Source: Gammaproteobacteria bacterium UBA4421 (lineage in GTDB: Bacteria > Pseudomonadota > Gammaproteobacteria > Pseudomonadales > Azotimanducaceae). Taken from it: a stretch of 64,000 nt of DNA. Made by a program: the position numbers and the translations under genes. This document shows, in pieces, positions 53,630-62,287 of this stretch (the first letter of the stretch is position 1; each line of letters begins with the position of its first letter). The stretch spans positions 51,083 through 115,082 of the forward strand of contig DGQF01000060.1 in NCBI GenBank assembly GCA_002389675.1, in the 5' to 3' direction. The notes under the pieces are model-generated. The model did not search any database. It worked only from the letters and a program-made list of their open reading frames with translations, and was not told where the DNA came from.

Positions 53630-53659
53630 TTGAAGGAGACACGATCTCGCGTTTATAAT
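53630..53659 (+). promoter_or_regulatory. Sigma-70-like promoter before the CDP-alcohol phosphotransferase
   Basis: TTGAAG, an 18-base spacer and TATAAT at 53654-53659 form a near-consensus promoter about 47 bases upstream of the ATG at 53707. It starts a separate transcript for the last two plus-strand genes of the cluster. Confidence 0.6.
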
Positions 53660-53706
53660 ACACCGGCTTTCCCTGCCTTCACTGTGAATAGAACGAGTAC
53701 TGTACC

Positions 53707-54927
53707 ATGACGACCGTTGCCCTCGTAGTTGGTGAGTCTCCTGCAAAACTTTGGCATTTGAACTCACAGGACCGCATTGCTCGACAGCTCAAACAAAGTG
53801 GCAAAATACAGCTACTCGAGTCTGAACAAGACATTCCAGAAAACGCTCAAGTGCTGTTGCTCAGCGCTCACTTTTTGTATGAGGTTCGGACACTCTCCGA
53901 ATTGCTGCAACGTCGGGACAGCCTCTTGCGTTTTCAAACCGATAGCCGCCCTGCGGCGGCGATGATTAATGCAGCAGATGCCGCTGACATACTTACAGCC
54001 ATGCGTGCGCCAATGCCCAAAGAACATCACCCCCTGCCTGAGCATCTGAGCTGGATTAACGTGAGTGATCTCGGCGCGTTTGACCACCAGTTGCGCAAAG
54101 CCAAGCCGCCACTGCTGGAGCCCATCACGGCCGCAAATCACAATGAGCTCGAATCTCTTTTATATGGGACCGCCTATAAAGGCATCACCGATTTGGTCAC
54201 CAAATTCGTATGGCCTAAACCTGCCCGCGTGGGTGTGCAGATTTGCGCACGATTTGGCCTGACACCCAACCTCGTGACCACGGTGGGGTTTTTATTAATG
54301 CTCGCTGCTTGTTATCTCTTCAGCCAAGGCCAGTATGCAGCAGGATTGCTGGCTGGCTGGATTATGACCTATTTAGATACCGTCGACGGCAAGCTTGCTC
54401 GAGTCACCATCAAGTCGAGCAAATTCGGTCATTTGTTTGATCACGGCATGGACATTATCCATCCACCCTTTTGGTACGTTTACTGGGGCAGTGCACTGAT
54501 CAGTTTCACCCCTGTCTACGGCCTAACCGTTAGCGACCTTAATTTGCTCATCATCGGTGGCTACATTGGCGGGCGTTTGCTTGAGATGGCCTTCCATCTG
54601 CTTGGCCACTGCAGTATTTTTTCGTGGCGCCCCTTAGATGCTTACTTTCGCCTCGTCACAGCTCGCCGCAACCCTTGCATGATATTGCTGACAGCCAGCT
54701 TATTCGTCGGGCGCCCAGATTGGGGCTTTATTGCAGTTGCTCTGTGGACTGTCGCCAGCACAGCACTAATGGCCCTGCGCTTACTGCAAGGGTTGCTGGC
54801 TCGCCTGCGTTACGGACCGCTAGAGTCCTGGCTAAAAGACCCAGAAAGAGCCGCCGAGAACCACCCCAAGGCATACCAAACGTTTTCCGGAACCCAAAGC
54901 GCTTACGCTGTCTCTCGCAACCCATGA
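53707..54927 (+). CDS. CDP-alcohol phosphatidyltransferase with N-terminal extension
   Basis: A 406-residue protein. The C-terminal part (about 150-390) is a polytopic CDP-alcohol phosphotransferase with the full DX2DGX2ARX8GX3DX3D motif at D224-D249. The first 150 residues are soluble and contain no recognisable nucleotidyltransferase active site, although the position is that of the cytidylyltransferase half in IPCT-DIPPS fusions. The enzyme would transfer a phospho-head group from a CDP-alcohol to ceramide or ceramide phosphate. The donor may come from the LicC-like enzyme at 51498. The extension may be a degenerate relative of that domain; this is inference. Confidence 0.87.
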   Translation: MTTVALVVGESPAKLWHLNSQDRIARQLKQSGKIQLLESEQDIPENAQVLLLSAHFLYEVRTLSELLQRRDSLLRFQTDSRPAAAMINAADAADILTAMRAPMPKEHHPLPEHLSWINVSDLGAFDHQLRKAKPPLLEPITAANHNELESLLYGTAYKGITDLVTKFVWPKPARVGVQICARFGLTPNLVTTVGFLLMLAACYLFSQGQYAAGLLAGWIMTYLDTVDGKLARVTIKSSKFGHLFDHGMDIIHPPFWYVYWGSALISFTPVYGLTVSDLNLLIIGGYIGGRLLEMAFHLLGHCSIFSWRPLDAYFRLVTARRNPCMILLTASLFVGRPDWGFIAVALWTVASTALMALRLLQGLLARLRYGPLESWLKDPERAAENHPKAYQTFSGTQSAYAVSRNP

Positions 54928-54961
54928 TCCGGCCAGAATTTGTAAGTCTTATGCCAGGCTC

Positions 54962-55903
54962 ATGAGTGTTGTCACTGAAGCTTTAGCTGCCCTGGCCAAG
55001 ACACATTTAAGTGACGCTACCTTGAGCTGCGACCCTGACGTGAGACTGATGCTCACTGACCTGCAGCACAAGTTTGGCGATCGTCTTTGCGCGGTCTTGA
55101 TGTACGGATCCTATCTACGCGGCAAACGCGACACCGTTTTGGATTTCTATGTACTGCTGGATGAGTTCGCCGACACGCTGCCCGGTCGCTGGCACTCAAC
55201 TGCCAACGTACTGTTACCCCCAAACGTTTATTTCTTACACATTGACCGACCCGCAACACCTCCGCTGCAGGACAATCAAGTCGTCGCAAAATACGCGGTA
55301 TTGACGTTAAGTCAATTTGAGCAGGCCAACAGAAAAGACTTTCACAGCTATTTCTGGGCGAGGTTCACTCAACCCAGCCGACTGGTTTATTGCCGCGATG
55401 AGCCAGTCGAAGAAAAAGTTGCGAGCGCCGTAGCTCAAGCTGCGCGTACCTTTATTAGCGAAGTGCATCCCATGATGACCAACCCTTTCAGTAGCGCAGA
55501 GCTCTGGGAGGCCGGTTTTGAATTGACCTATCGCTGCGAGCTGCGATCGGAGAAGGCAGATAAATTACAAACGCTCTATAGCAATCATTCAACCTATCTC
55601 GACGCCGTCGCCAAAATCTGCTTAACGAAAAATCCAAGTGGCACCTTTGAGTGCCTCAAAAACACGTCTATTTCAGCGGCAAAGAACCGCTGGCGCATTC
55701 GTCAAACACAGGGTAAATGCCTATCTATATTGAGATTGATTAAAGCGGCTGGCACTTTTACCGATCCTCTGACCTACCTGCTTTGGAAAATTCACCGGCA
55801 TTCCGGGGTTTATATTGAACCGACGTCACGTCAGAAACGCTACCCGCTCATTTTTGCTTGGGGCCTACTTTGGCGATTGTACCGACAAGGCGCATTTCGT
55901 TAG
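54962..55903 (+). CDS. Nucleotidyltransferase-fold protein of unknown function
   Basis: A 313-residue protein. MYGSYLRGKRDTVLDFYVLLDEF resembles the GS...DxD pattern of DNA-polymerase-beta-like nucleotidyltransferases, but the second acidic position reads DFY, so catalysis is not assured. The rest is helical with no membrane segment. It is 34 bases after the CDP-alcohol phosphotransferase and convergent with Spt. I do not recognise a characterised homologue. A lipid cytidylyltransferase of the Tam41 type, or a regulatory relative, would fit the context but is speculative. Confidence 0.7.
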   Translation: MSVVTEALAALAKTHLSDATLSCDPDVRLMLTDLQHKFGDRLCAVLMYGSYLRGKRDTVLDFYVLLDEFADTLPGRWHSTANVLLPPNVYFLHIDRPATPPLQDNQVVAKYAVLTLSQFEQANRKDFHSYFWARFTQPSRLVYCRDEPVEEKVASAVAQAARTFISEVHPMMTNPFSSAELWEAGFELTYRCELRSEKADKLQTLYSNHSTYLDAVAKICLTKNPSGTFECLKNTSISAAKNRWRIRQTQGKCLSILRLIKAAGTFTDPLTYLLWKIHRHSGVYIEPTSRQKRYPLIFAWGLLWRLYRQGAFR

Positions 55904-55923
55904 TATCACCACCGCCAATACGC

Positions 55924-57108
55924 CTAGTTCGTGACAAGCACCGCTTCAAAAGCCGCAATGATGGCATCTACCTGCGCTGAGGTATGCGCTGCGCTCATAC
56001 TACAGCGCAACAAACTCGATCCGTCAGGCGAGGCCGGGGGAACAATCAAATTGGTATAGACCCCGGCGGCTAACAATCTATGCCAGGCATTAATGGCCTG
56101 TTCTTGGTCAGCGCAGCGCACCCCGACAACCGGACTGACCTCAGGACCTGTTGACAGCCCCAGCCCCTGTAATCCCGCATAAAGCTGGTGGGCATTTTTC
56201 CAAAGTTGGGTACGCAATTCGGTACGATCACGCATCACCTGCAGCGCGGCACGTGTTGTGGCAATCACCGACGGGCATGCGGAAGCTGTAAAAATAAATG
56301 GCCGACTGGTATAGCGCATCAACGACAAAATCTCGTGCTGACTGACACAAAACCCACCAGTTGAGCCCAAACTTTTGCTGAAAGTGCCGACAATAAAGTC
56401 GGCCTCTTCTGTAATCCCTTGGGCCTCCACCAGGCCACGCCCGTTGTCTCCATAAATGCCTAATGAGTGCGCTTCATCAATCAGCAGATAGGCACCATAA
56501 CGACGTTTGATCTCAGCAAATTTTTGCAGTGGTGCGCAATCGCCGATAATGCTGTACAACCCTTCAACAACAATCAGGGTACGCGTCGCGCGATCACCTA
56601 AGCGCCGTAAACGGGCCTCTAAACTGTCTGGGTCATTATGTTTAAAGCGGTAAATATCTGCACCACTCATTTTACAGCCATCGTATAAGCTTGCATGAGC
56701 GTCTGCGTCCAATAGCACACAATCGCCAGGCTGCAACAACGCGGTCAAGATACCTAGATTTGCCCCATAACCGGTAGAAAAGACCATCGCATGCGGTAGG
56801 TCATAGAATTCAGCCAGCTCTCGCTCCAACGCCTTGTGACTGTGATAATTGCCATTAGCCATCCGTGAACCCGTGGTACCGGTACCCTCATTTGCCAGCG
56901 CATGCTGCCCCGCCGCAACACACGACGGCTCAAAGGTGAGACCAAGATAATTATTGGTGCCCGCCAAAATAGTGGCGCGTCCGGCAATAACCCCTTCAGT
57001 GGCGGATACCATTTTGTCAACGACCACATTTGTTGGGTCGGTGGCTGCACCGGTCAGAGCCTGTCGCTCATCCATTACTGCGCTAAATTTGTCAAATAAA
57101 GTCGTCAT
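55924..57108 (-). CDS. spt: Serine palmitoyltransferase
   Basis: A 394-residue PLP enzyme of the alpha-oxoamine synthase family. NYLGLTFEP, GTGTTGSRMANGNYHSHKALE, LIDEAHSLGIYGDNGRG, and the PLP-lysine motif GTFSKSLGSTGG with the following RPFIFTASACPSVIA match sphingomonad/Caulobacter Spt rather than BioF or Kbl. It condenses serine with an acyl-thioester to 3-ketosphinganine. Its ATG abuts the stop of the ACP gene, so the acyl donor is probably that ACP. It is the last gene of the FAAL-CerR-ACP-Spt operon. Confidence 0.9.
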   Translation of the reverse strand: MTTLFDKFSAVMDERQALTGAATDPTNVVVDKMVSATEGVIAGRATILAGTNNYLGLTFEPSCVAAGQHALANEGTGTTGSRMANGNYHSHKALERELAEFYDLPHAMVFSTGYGANLGILTALLQPGDCVLLDADAHASLYDGCKMSGADIYRFKHNDPDSLEARLRRLGDRATRTLIVVEGLYSIIGDCAPLQKFAEIKRRYGAYLLIDEAHSLGIYGDNGRGLVEAQGITEEADFIVGTFSKSLGSTGGFCVSQHEILSLMRYTSRPFIFTASACPSVIATTRAALQVMRDRTELRTQLWKNAHQLYAGLQGLGLSTGPEVSPVVGVRCADQEQAINAWHRLLAAGVYTNLIVPPASPDGSSLLRCSMSAAHTSAQVDAIIAAFEAVLVTN

Positions 57109-57351
57109 TTAACGGCTCTGCCGGACGGCTTCAGCAAGTTCACTGAGCGTGTGAATATTGGATAGACTCTCAAGATCAATGGCGATGTCAAAATGATCCT
57201 CAACCTCGACCACAAATTCCATGACCTGAACAGAGGCAAGATTTAAATCGCTGACCAAATTAGTTTCACCTGACAACACATGGTCTGATTCCAAAAAGTC
57301 TCGCAGTATTGAAATCAAGACCTTCTCGATACCGGTTGTTTCCACACTCAC
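57109..57351 (-). CDS. Dedicated acyl carrier protein
   Basis: An 80-residue acidic carrier protein. The phosphopantetheine site is Ser40 in DLNLASVQVMEF, where the usual DSL reads ASV. It lies directly before spt (adjacent bases) and 28 bases after the epimerase gene. ACPs next to spt and an acyl-AMP ligase are known in Caulobacter and sphingomonads, where they present the acyl chain to Spt. The changed residue before the serine may set this ACP apart from the general fatty-acid AcpP. Confidence 0.87.
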   Translation of the reverse strand: MSVETTGIEKVLISILRDFLESDHVLSGETNLVSDLNLASVQVMEFVVEVEDHFDIAIDLESLSNIHTLSELAEAVRQSR

Positions 57352-57379
57352 AACTCATTACTCCATTTATCGGCTTAAG

Positions 57380-58366
57380 CTATTGTCCCAGCCCACCATC
57401 ATACAATTGTTGTAACCCAAGCTCTAAACTTAACTTAGGATGCCATCCCGTAAGTTCCGTAAATTGGGTATTGTCGCAAACCCACCGGTCATGCTGAAGC
57501 TCACGTGATTTGCCCGGACTGAGCATCGGCAGATAACCGAACACTCTGGCAGCCATAACGTTCAGTTGCCCTAGTGCCAACAAAACCCCCTTGGGCAGCG
57601 CCAACTCTCGAGCACCGGAGTGACCCGCCGCGCGGGCCATATCCTGCCATAAATAGGGCCTTCCCGTCGCCCCTTCAAATCCATCATCCAATGCAAAGGT
57701 CGCACCAAAACATCTTTGCGGGTATTCCAGCCAGGCCATGACCGCGGCACAGAGATCCGCCACGTTAAGCAGCGCAATCCTTTGATTGGCGCTTCCTGGT
57801 CGCAAAATAATGCCCCTGCGCATGAGATCAAAAATCGGTCGCATTTCGGCATCACCGGGCCCATATACCGCTGGCGGGCGGAACAACGTCCAATCGGTCA
57901 AAGCGGCATCAAAAACCGCCCCTTCACCTTGGGCTTTACTGTTAGCATAGTCAGACAGTTGAGGCTGGCTCGCGGCAAGCGAGGACATCAGCAACAAAGG
58001 CGGCGGGTTCTCAATGCGCACCAGCGCCTCACAAACCGCCTGCACACCTTGAACATTTACTTTGTGAAAATCTGCTCGGTGGCGCCCTCGGACGGCACCG
58101 GCTAGGTAAATTACTGCGCCAACACCTTGCAGAGATCGTTGCAGCGCGGCTGATTCAACGAGGTCACCGTGACAAATCTGAGTGCCCTCTAGCAGGTGTT
58201 CCGTGTTGCTAGAATCGGGGCGAACATAGGCGCGAACTTGGCGCCCGGAGCTGGCTAGCGTCCGCTGCAGGTGCCTGCCTATGAATCCCGTTGCGCCACT
58301 GAGCCAGACAGGTTTGGTTTTATCAGGTTCTATAGCGCCTGGCGAGTCCGAATTATCCGGCAGCAC
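57380..58366 (-). CDS. NAD-dependent epimerase/dehydratase (ceramide reductase CerR-like)
   Basis: An extended-SDR protein of about 328 residues. The cofactor motif GATGFIG is near the N-terminus, and the catalytic pair is in DYANSKAQGE (YxxxK). The C-terminal part ends with a helix LELGLQQLYDGG. CerR of the Caulobacter pathway is of this family and reduces the 3-keto group. The start is unclear: the open frame runs to 58513 inside the acyl-AMP ligase gene, and GTG 58366, overlapping that gene by 14 bases, gives a sensible N-terminus. Confidence 0.82.
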   Translation of the reverse strand: MLPDNSDSPGAIEPDKTKPVWLSGATGFIGRHLQRTLASSGRQVRAYVRPDSSNTEHLLEGTQICHGDLVESAALQRSLQGVGAVIYLAGAVRGRHRADFHKVNVQGVQAVCEALVRIENPPPLLLMSSLAASQPQLSDYANSKAQGEGAVFDAALTDWTLFRPPAVYGPGDAEMRPIFDLMRRGIILRPGSANQRIALLNVADLCAAVMAWLEYPQRCFGATFALDDGFEGATGRPYLWQDMARAAGHSGARELALPKGVLLALGQLNVMAARVFGYLPMLSPGKSRELQHDRWVCDNTQFTELTGWHPKLSLELGLQQLYDGGLGQ

Positions 58367-60110
58367 CGTTGACTCGAAATTGGGAAAATTCCGCAGGCGC
58401 TCGCGCATAAAATTCGGTGCGGGTTTTGGCGCGCGACAGCTTACCAGATGAGGTACGTGAGACCACACCCGGTTCCACCAGGTCGACATAAACATGAATG
58501 CCAAAATGCGCATGTGCTCGCGCCGTCAGCGTTGTACTGATTTGCTCGCGCTTACACGTTTCTCTTTCGCGAGACTCAACCACCAGTACGGCCACCTCCT
58601 CACCCCAAACCGTTGAGGCAGCAAAAGCGGAAACGCTGGCTTGCCGGACGCCGTGCAGGCCATCCGCTAAATGCTCTAAATCTTGAGGCCAGACATTACG
58701 CCCATTAATGATAATAACGTCCTTTCCTCGCGCGGTTATATAAATTCTGTCGCCGACCCGATAGCCAATATCACCGGTATTCAGCCAGCCTTGCTGATCT
58801 AATACCTCAGCTGTGGCAACCGGATTCTGGAAATAACCCCGCATCACGCTTGGCCCGCGAAGAAAGATCGTGCCGCAACACCGCTCATTGACCTCAAATC
58901 CACGTGCATCACGAATACACATCTCGTAACTCGGTAAAAGTGAGCCACAGTCAACAAACAACAATGTCTCCTTTTCGTCTTTTCCATCTTCGCAAACCAC
59001 AGGTTCAGCCAGCAAGTGTTCCGACATGCGCTTGCGACTCACCACATCCACTTCAAAGCCCGTATTGAGCGGTGCAAAACTGACTGCAAGTGCACACTCA
59101 GCCATGCCATAGCAGGCCACAAAAGCAGACGGTTTGAATCCGGCCGGCGCCAGCGCTCGCGCAAAATCTCGCAATGGTTTTGGATAGATTCGATCAGCAC
59201 CCACACAGGCGGCACGCCAATAACTCAGATCGTATTTTTCTGTATCCGCCGCTCGCAGCCGTCTTGCACACAAGGCATAGCCAAATGGCGGGCTAGACGA
59301 AATGGTACCGCGATTATCCGACAGTATTTTTAACCAAAGGCGAGGCCGCATCGCAAAGGTTCGCGGCGATAGAAGGTCTGCAGAAAGCTGATTGACTAAA
59401 GGTAGGAGCACAAATCCAACGAGCCCCATGTCGTGATAGAGAGGCAGCCACGACACAAACCGGTCTTCCTCATCAAGGTTAAGACCATTGACTGATATTT
59501 CTTCTACATTCCAAAGCGCAGCGTGCTGCGTGATTTCAACGCCACGCGGAAACCGAGTACTGCCGGATGTATATTGCAGATAAGCCAGGTCATCCTGCGC
59601 GAGCGGCCTGAGCGCCACGCTGGCGTCGGTAATATAAGGAAAGTCATCGGGAAGTCCGACTTTAATATCAGGCTCTTGGGCAGCTGCCTCCTGCAAAAAA
59701 TGGATATGACTGGACGGTGACACCGCCGCAACCGCCCCACAGCTCGCCAACATCTGCCGGAGCTGCTTCACGTAGCTGTCGTGTGCGCCCATTTGAATGC
59801 CTGCGGGCAATGGCACCGGCACCATACCGGCATACTGACACGCAAAGAAAAAGCGGTGAAAACAAGCCTCTGTCTCCGCCACAATTGCCAGCCTGCTACC
59901 CTTGTCATAACCAAGACTTAGCAACCCTCGCCCGAGTGCACGAGCGTCGTCGCGCAATTCAGCGTAGGACAATGAGCAAACCGCTTCGCCCCGACTACCA
60001 TAAAAATTTACCGCGCCGTCACCTTGCGCTGCATACTCTAAGGCTTCTATGAGCGTACTGAAGCCCGCACGCTTAAACGCCACGCCGTCTTTGGCTGCCT
60101 TTACTTGCAA
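58353..60110 (-). CDS. Fatty acyl-AMP ligase (AasR-like)
   Basis: A 585-residue ANL-superfamily enzyme of the FAAL type. The P-loop is YTSGSTRFPRGVEITQ, followed by LPLYHDMGLVG and YGMAECALAVSF; the later TGDIGYRVGDRIYITARGKDVIIINGRNVWPQDLE carries the Asp and Lys-region motifs. FAALs activate fatty acids as acyl-AMP and load them on an ACP without CoA. It is the first gene of the operon and would charge the ACP two genes downstream for Spt. A TATAAT box stands 123 bases upstream of its ATG. Confidence 0.9.
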   Translation of the reverse strand: MQVKAAKDGVAFKRAGFSTLIEALEYAAQGDGAVNFYGSRGEAVCSLSYAELRDDARALGRGLLSLGYDKGSRLAIVAETEACFHRFFFACQYAGMVPVPLPAGIQMGAHDSYVKQLRQMLASCGAVAAVSPSSHIHFLQEAAAQEPDIKVGLPDDFPYITDASVALRPLAQDDLAYLQYTSGSTRFPRGVEITQHAALWNVEEISVNGLNLDEEDRFVSWLPLYHDMGLVGFVLLPLVNQLSADLLSPRTFAMRPRLWLKILSDNRGTISSSPPFGYALCARRLRAADTEKYDLSYWRAACVGADRIYPKPLRDFARALAPAGFKPSAFVACYGMAECALAVSFAPLNTGFEVDVVSRKRMSEHLLAEPVVCEDGKDEKETLLFVDCGSLLPSYEMCIRDARGFEVNERCCGTIFLRGPSVMRGYFQNPVATAEVLDQQGWLNTGDIGYRVGDRIYITARGKDVIIINGRNVWPQDLEHLADGLHGVRQASVSAFAASTVWGEEVAVLVVESRERETCKREQISTTLTARAHAHFGIHVYVDLVEPGVVSRTSSGKLSRAKTRTEFYARAPAEFSQFRVNGAAG

Positions 60111-60232
60111 CTACTTACCCCTGCTATGATCCGAACCCTATCGCTTTTACCGATTATTTTTTGTTCGAACCCTTACGCGTGATCCCCAATTCACGCTAAA
60201 CAAACCCGCTCCTTCCAACGGGACAATTGACA

Positions 60233-60238
60233 ATTATA
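60233..60238 (-). promoter_or_regulatory. Candidate -10 box of the sphingolipid minus-strand operon
   Basis: A perfect TATAAT is read on the minus strand, 123 bases before the FAAL start, next to the palindrome ATTGACAAT (60226-60234). The -35 region is poor, so an activator or a second promoter may be needed. ACCGATT at 60149-60155 resembles the half-site at the plus-strand operon. Confidence 0.35.
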
Positions 60239-60357
60239 TCAACTAATGTCGAGCATTGGACCCCACTGAACCCCCGAAAACCGCCTTTATGGAGCGAAAA
60301 CGCAAAAAAAATTCATAAAAACTTCATATTTTATGCATTATTCTTGACGAGTCGAGT

Positions 60358-61122
60358 TTAATCCACCGCAGCTACCTGACCACCATCTGCAATGAGATGA
60401 GTCGCGTTGAGCCAAATACCCGCTGGACTAGCGGTAAATGCAATGATTCGCGCGATCTCTTCACCAGTACCCAAACGCCCCAAAGGGATGCCTTTCTCAA
60501 CAGCGGCATAGAACTTGGGATTTGCCTGCTTGCGCTGATCCCAGCTGCCTCCAGGAAACCAAACCGCGCCCGGCGAAACCACATTGGCCCGAACACCGCT
60601 GGCGCCATAGGTCTGCGCTAGCTCATTAGCATAAGTCCGTACGGCCGCTTTGGCTGCCCCGTAGGCCGAAGGCGGCCGCCCAAAATGAAATTTGCTGGCC
60701 ATTGATCCGACAAATACGATACTGCCACTGCCGCTGGCCTGCAAAGCAGGCAGCGCCTCGTCCACGGCGCGAACTCCCGCCATAATGTCCACCTCAAAAC
60801 TACGGTGCCAGTCCTCTTCTGTATTTTCCACACCAAATCCGCTGGCATTGTGAATCAAGATATCCAACCCCCCCAGTGCCTGCACAGCCGCGCTGACCAC
60901 CTCACGCGTCGAATCAGCCTGCGCCAAATCAGCGGCTTGAGCAAAAACCACACCGCGGCCCATGGCGCGCAGTTCCTCTGCCGCACGGGATACATCCTCT
61001 GCGTTTCTTGCACAGATACCAACGGCGCAGCCTTCTTGCCGCATCAAACGAGCCGTATACCAACCAATGCCTCGACTACCACCGAGAATTAGCACCCGCT
61101 TTCCAGTCAGTCCTAAATCCAT
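60358..61122 (-). CDS. Short-chain dehydrogenase/reductase (SDR)
   Basis: A 254-residue classical SDR. GGSRGIG is at residues 14-20, HNAS near residue 92, and the catalytic motif SMASKFHFGRPPSAYGAAK carries YGAAK. It ends LIADGGQVAAVD, a typical SDR C-terminus. It stands upstream of the sphingolipid minus-strand operon on the same strand but is separated by 247 bases, so it is probably not part of it. The substrate is unknown. Confidence 0.87.
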   Translation of the reverse strand: MDLGLTGKRVLILGGSRGIGWYTARLMRQEGCAVGICARNAEDVSRAAEELRAMGRGVVFAQAADLAQADSTREVVSAAVQALGGLDILIHNASGFGVENTEEDWHRSFEVDIMAGVRAVDEALPALQASGSGSIVFVGSMASKFHFGRPPSAYGAAKAAVRTYANELAQTYGASGVRANVVSPGAVWFPGGSWDQRKQANPKFYAAVEKGIPLGRLGTGEEIARIIAFTASPAGIWLNATHLIADGGQVAAVD

Positions 61123-61359
61123 AACCGCCCTCCTAAAGCTGACAAATTTTCAATACTTCACGTTAGTACGTGTGTACCCAACTCAAGCGCGTTCCTGCAA
61201 GCGCCTTATGCAACACGATGAACAGGCGCCACGCATTGTTCAACCGGAAAGATTTTCTTGGGTTGTTACCCTGCTTAGGTCAAACGTGTTGGCCAGGCAT
61301 TATCAGGGTGTGGACGCCGTCATCCCAGATCCTAACATCCTGCCGTGGCCTAGTTGATT

Positions 61360-62148
61360 CTAAAAGGTTGAATTGGATTGTCCGCCATCAACCACCAAAC
61401 TCTGCCCGGTAACAAACCCCGCTTGCTCCCCGCAAAATAGCGCGACTATCGAACCAAAATGATCAGCATCACCAAATTTATTGGCTGGAATATGCCAATC
61501 TTCGACAAATTTGTTAATTTCCTCATCATAGGTGGTGCCGTTTTGCGCTGCGAGCGCTCCATAACGTTCGGCGACCGAGGCGGTATGGTGCATACCCGGC
61601 AGCACGTTGTTGATCATCACATTATGACGAGCCACCGCTTTGGCCAGCGCCACGCTGTAGTTCACCAAAGCCGCCCGCGGCGGGCCAGACAATATTCTGA
61701 TCTCAGCCGGGTATTTAGCCGCTCCGGTGCCGATGTTTACGACCCGCCCCCAACCACGTTCAACCATGCCCGGGACGATGCGTTTCATGAGCTCAACTGG
61801 CGAGAGAAGGGTGACATCCAGATTGCTTTGCCAATCCTGCGAACTGATTGACTGATAATCGCCAGTGAAAGGCGGTGGGGCACAGTTTGTGATCAATATA
61901 TCAGGCTCGGGACAGGCCAGAAATATGGTTTCACGACCCTCCGCTGTGCTGTGGTCGGCCACCACCGGCACAACTTTAGCACCGGTCTGGGCGGCAATTT
62001 CATCACACGTATTGCTTAAACGCTCCGCGTTACGCGCAGTGATAAAGACATCCGCTCCCTCAATTGCTAAGGCCAACGCTGCACCGCGACCCATTCCTGC
62101 GCTGCCACCGTTTACCAGTGCTTTCTTTTCTGAAATTCCAAGGTCCAA
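61360..62148 (-). CDS. SDR-fold protein with altered catalytic pair
   Basis: A 262-residue SDR. The cofactor motif NGGSAGMGRG is kept, and TNCAPPP replaces the usual NAG. The catalytic YxxxK position reads SGPPR in front of AALVNYSVALAKAVA, so both Tyr and Lys are replaced. The C-terminus FVTGQSLVVDGGQSN is typical. Some SDR subgroups act without the canonical pair, but this one may instead bind cofactor only or use another chemistry. Upstream lie two imperfect copies of the TTAGNCTAA motif. Confidence 0.82.
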   Translation of the reverse strand: MDLGISEKKALVNGGSAGMGRGAALALAIEGADVFITARNAERLSNTCDEIAAQTGAKVVPVVADHSTAEGRETIFLACPEPDILITNCAPPPFTGDYQSISSQDWQSNLDVTLLSPVELMKRIVPGMVERGWGRVVNIGTGAAKYPAEIRILSGPPRAALVNYSVALAKAVARHNVMINNVLPGMHHTASVAERYGALAAQNGTTYDEEINKFVEDWHIPANKFGDADHFGSIVALFCGEQAGFVTGQSLVVDGGQSNSTF

Positions 62149-62172
62149 ACCGCAGTTCCCCGCTACAAAACA

Positions 62173-62210
62173 TCAGCCTAACTGATTCGGGGTAATCTGT
62201 TTAGTCTATT
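62173..62210. promoter_or_regulatory. Two imperfect TTAGNCTAA-type sites
   Basis: TCAGCCTAACT (62173-62183) differs by one base from the P450 element TTAGNCTAACT, and TTAGTCTAT (62201-62209) by one base from TTAGNCTAA. They lie 25-62 bases upstream of the SDR start at 62148. The TTGTAGT box at N16 is not present. Confidence 0.35.
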
Positions 62211-62235
62211 TGGATCGGGCCAGGAGGCGCCCTGT

Positions 62236-62287
62236 GTTCGAACGCCGCTGTCGAGTCACCCAACGGATCCCCGCACGCGTTCGAACG
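62236..62287. repeat. Direct repeat of GTTCGAACG
   Basis: The 9-mer GTTCGAACG occurs at 62236-62244 and 62279-62287, 43 bases apart, in the gap between the SDR and the ATPase genes. Its core TTCGAA is palindromic. A third GTTCGAAC lies at 60173-60180 upstream of the acyl-AMP ligase. Confidence 0.5.

Noticed and set aside
41240-60110. Capsule or LPS core cluster
   Set aside because: No glycosyltransferase, sugar-nucleotide dehydratase or polymerase is present; Spt, the ACP and the acyl-AMP ligase point to sphingolipid synthesis.
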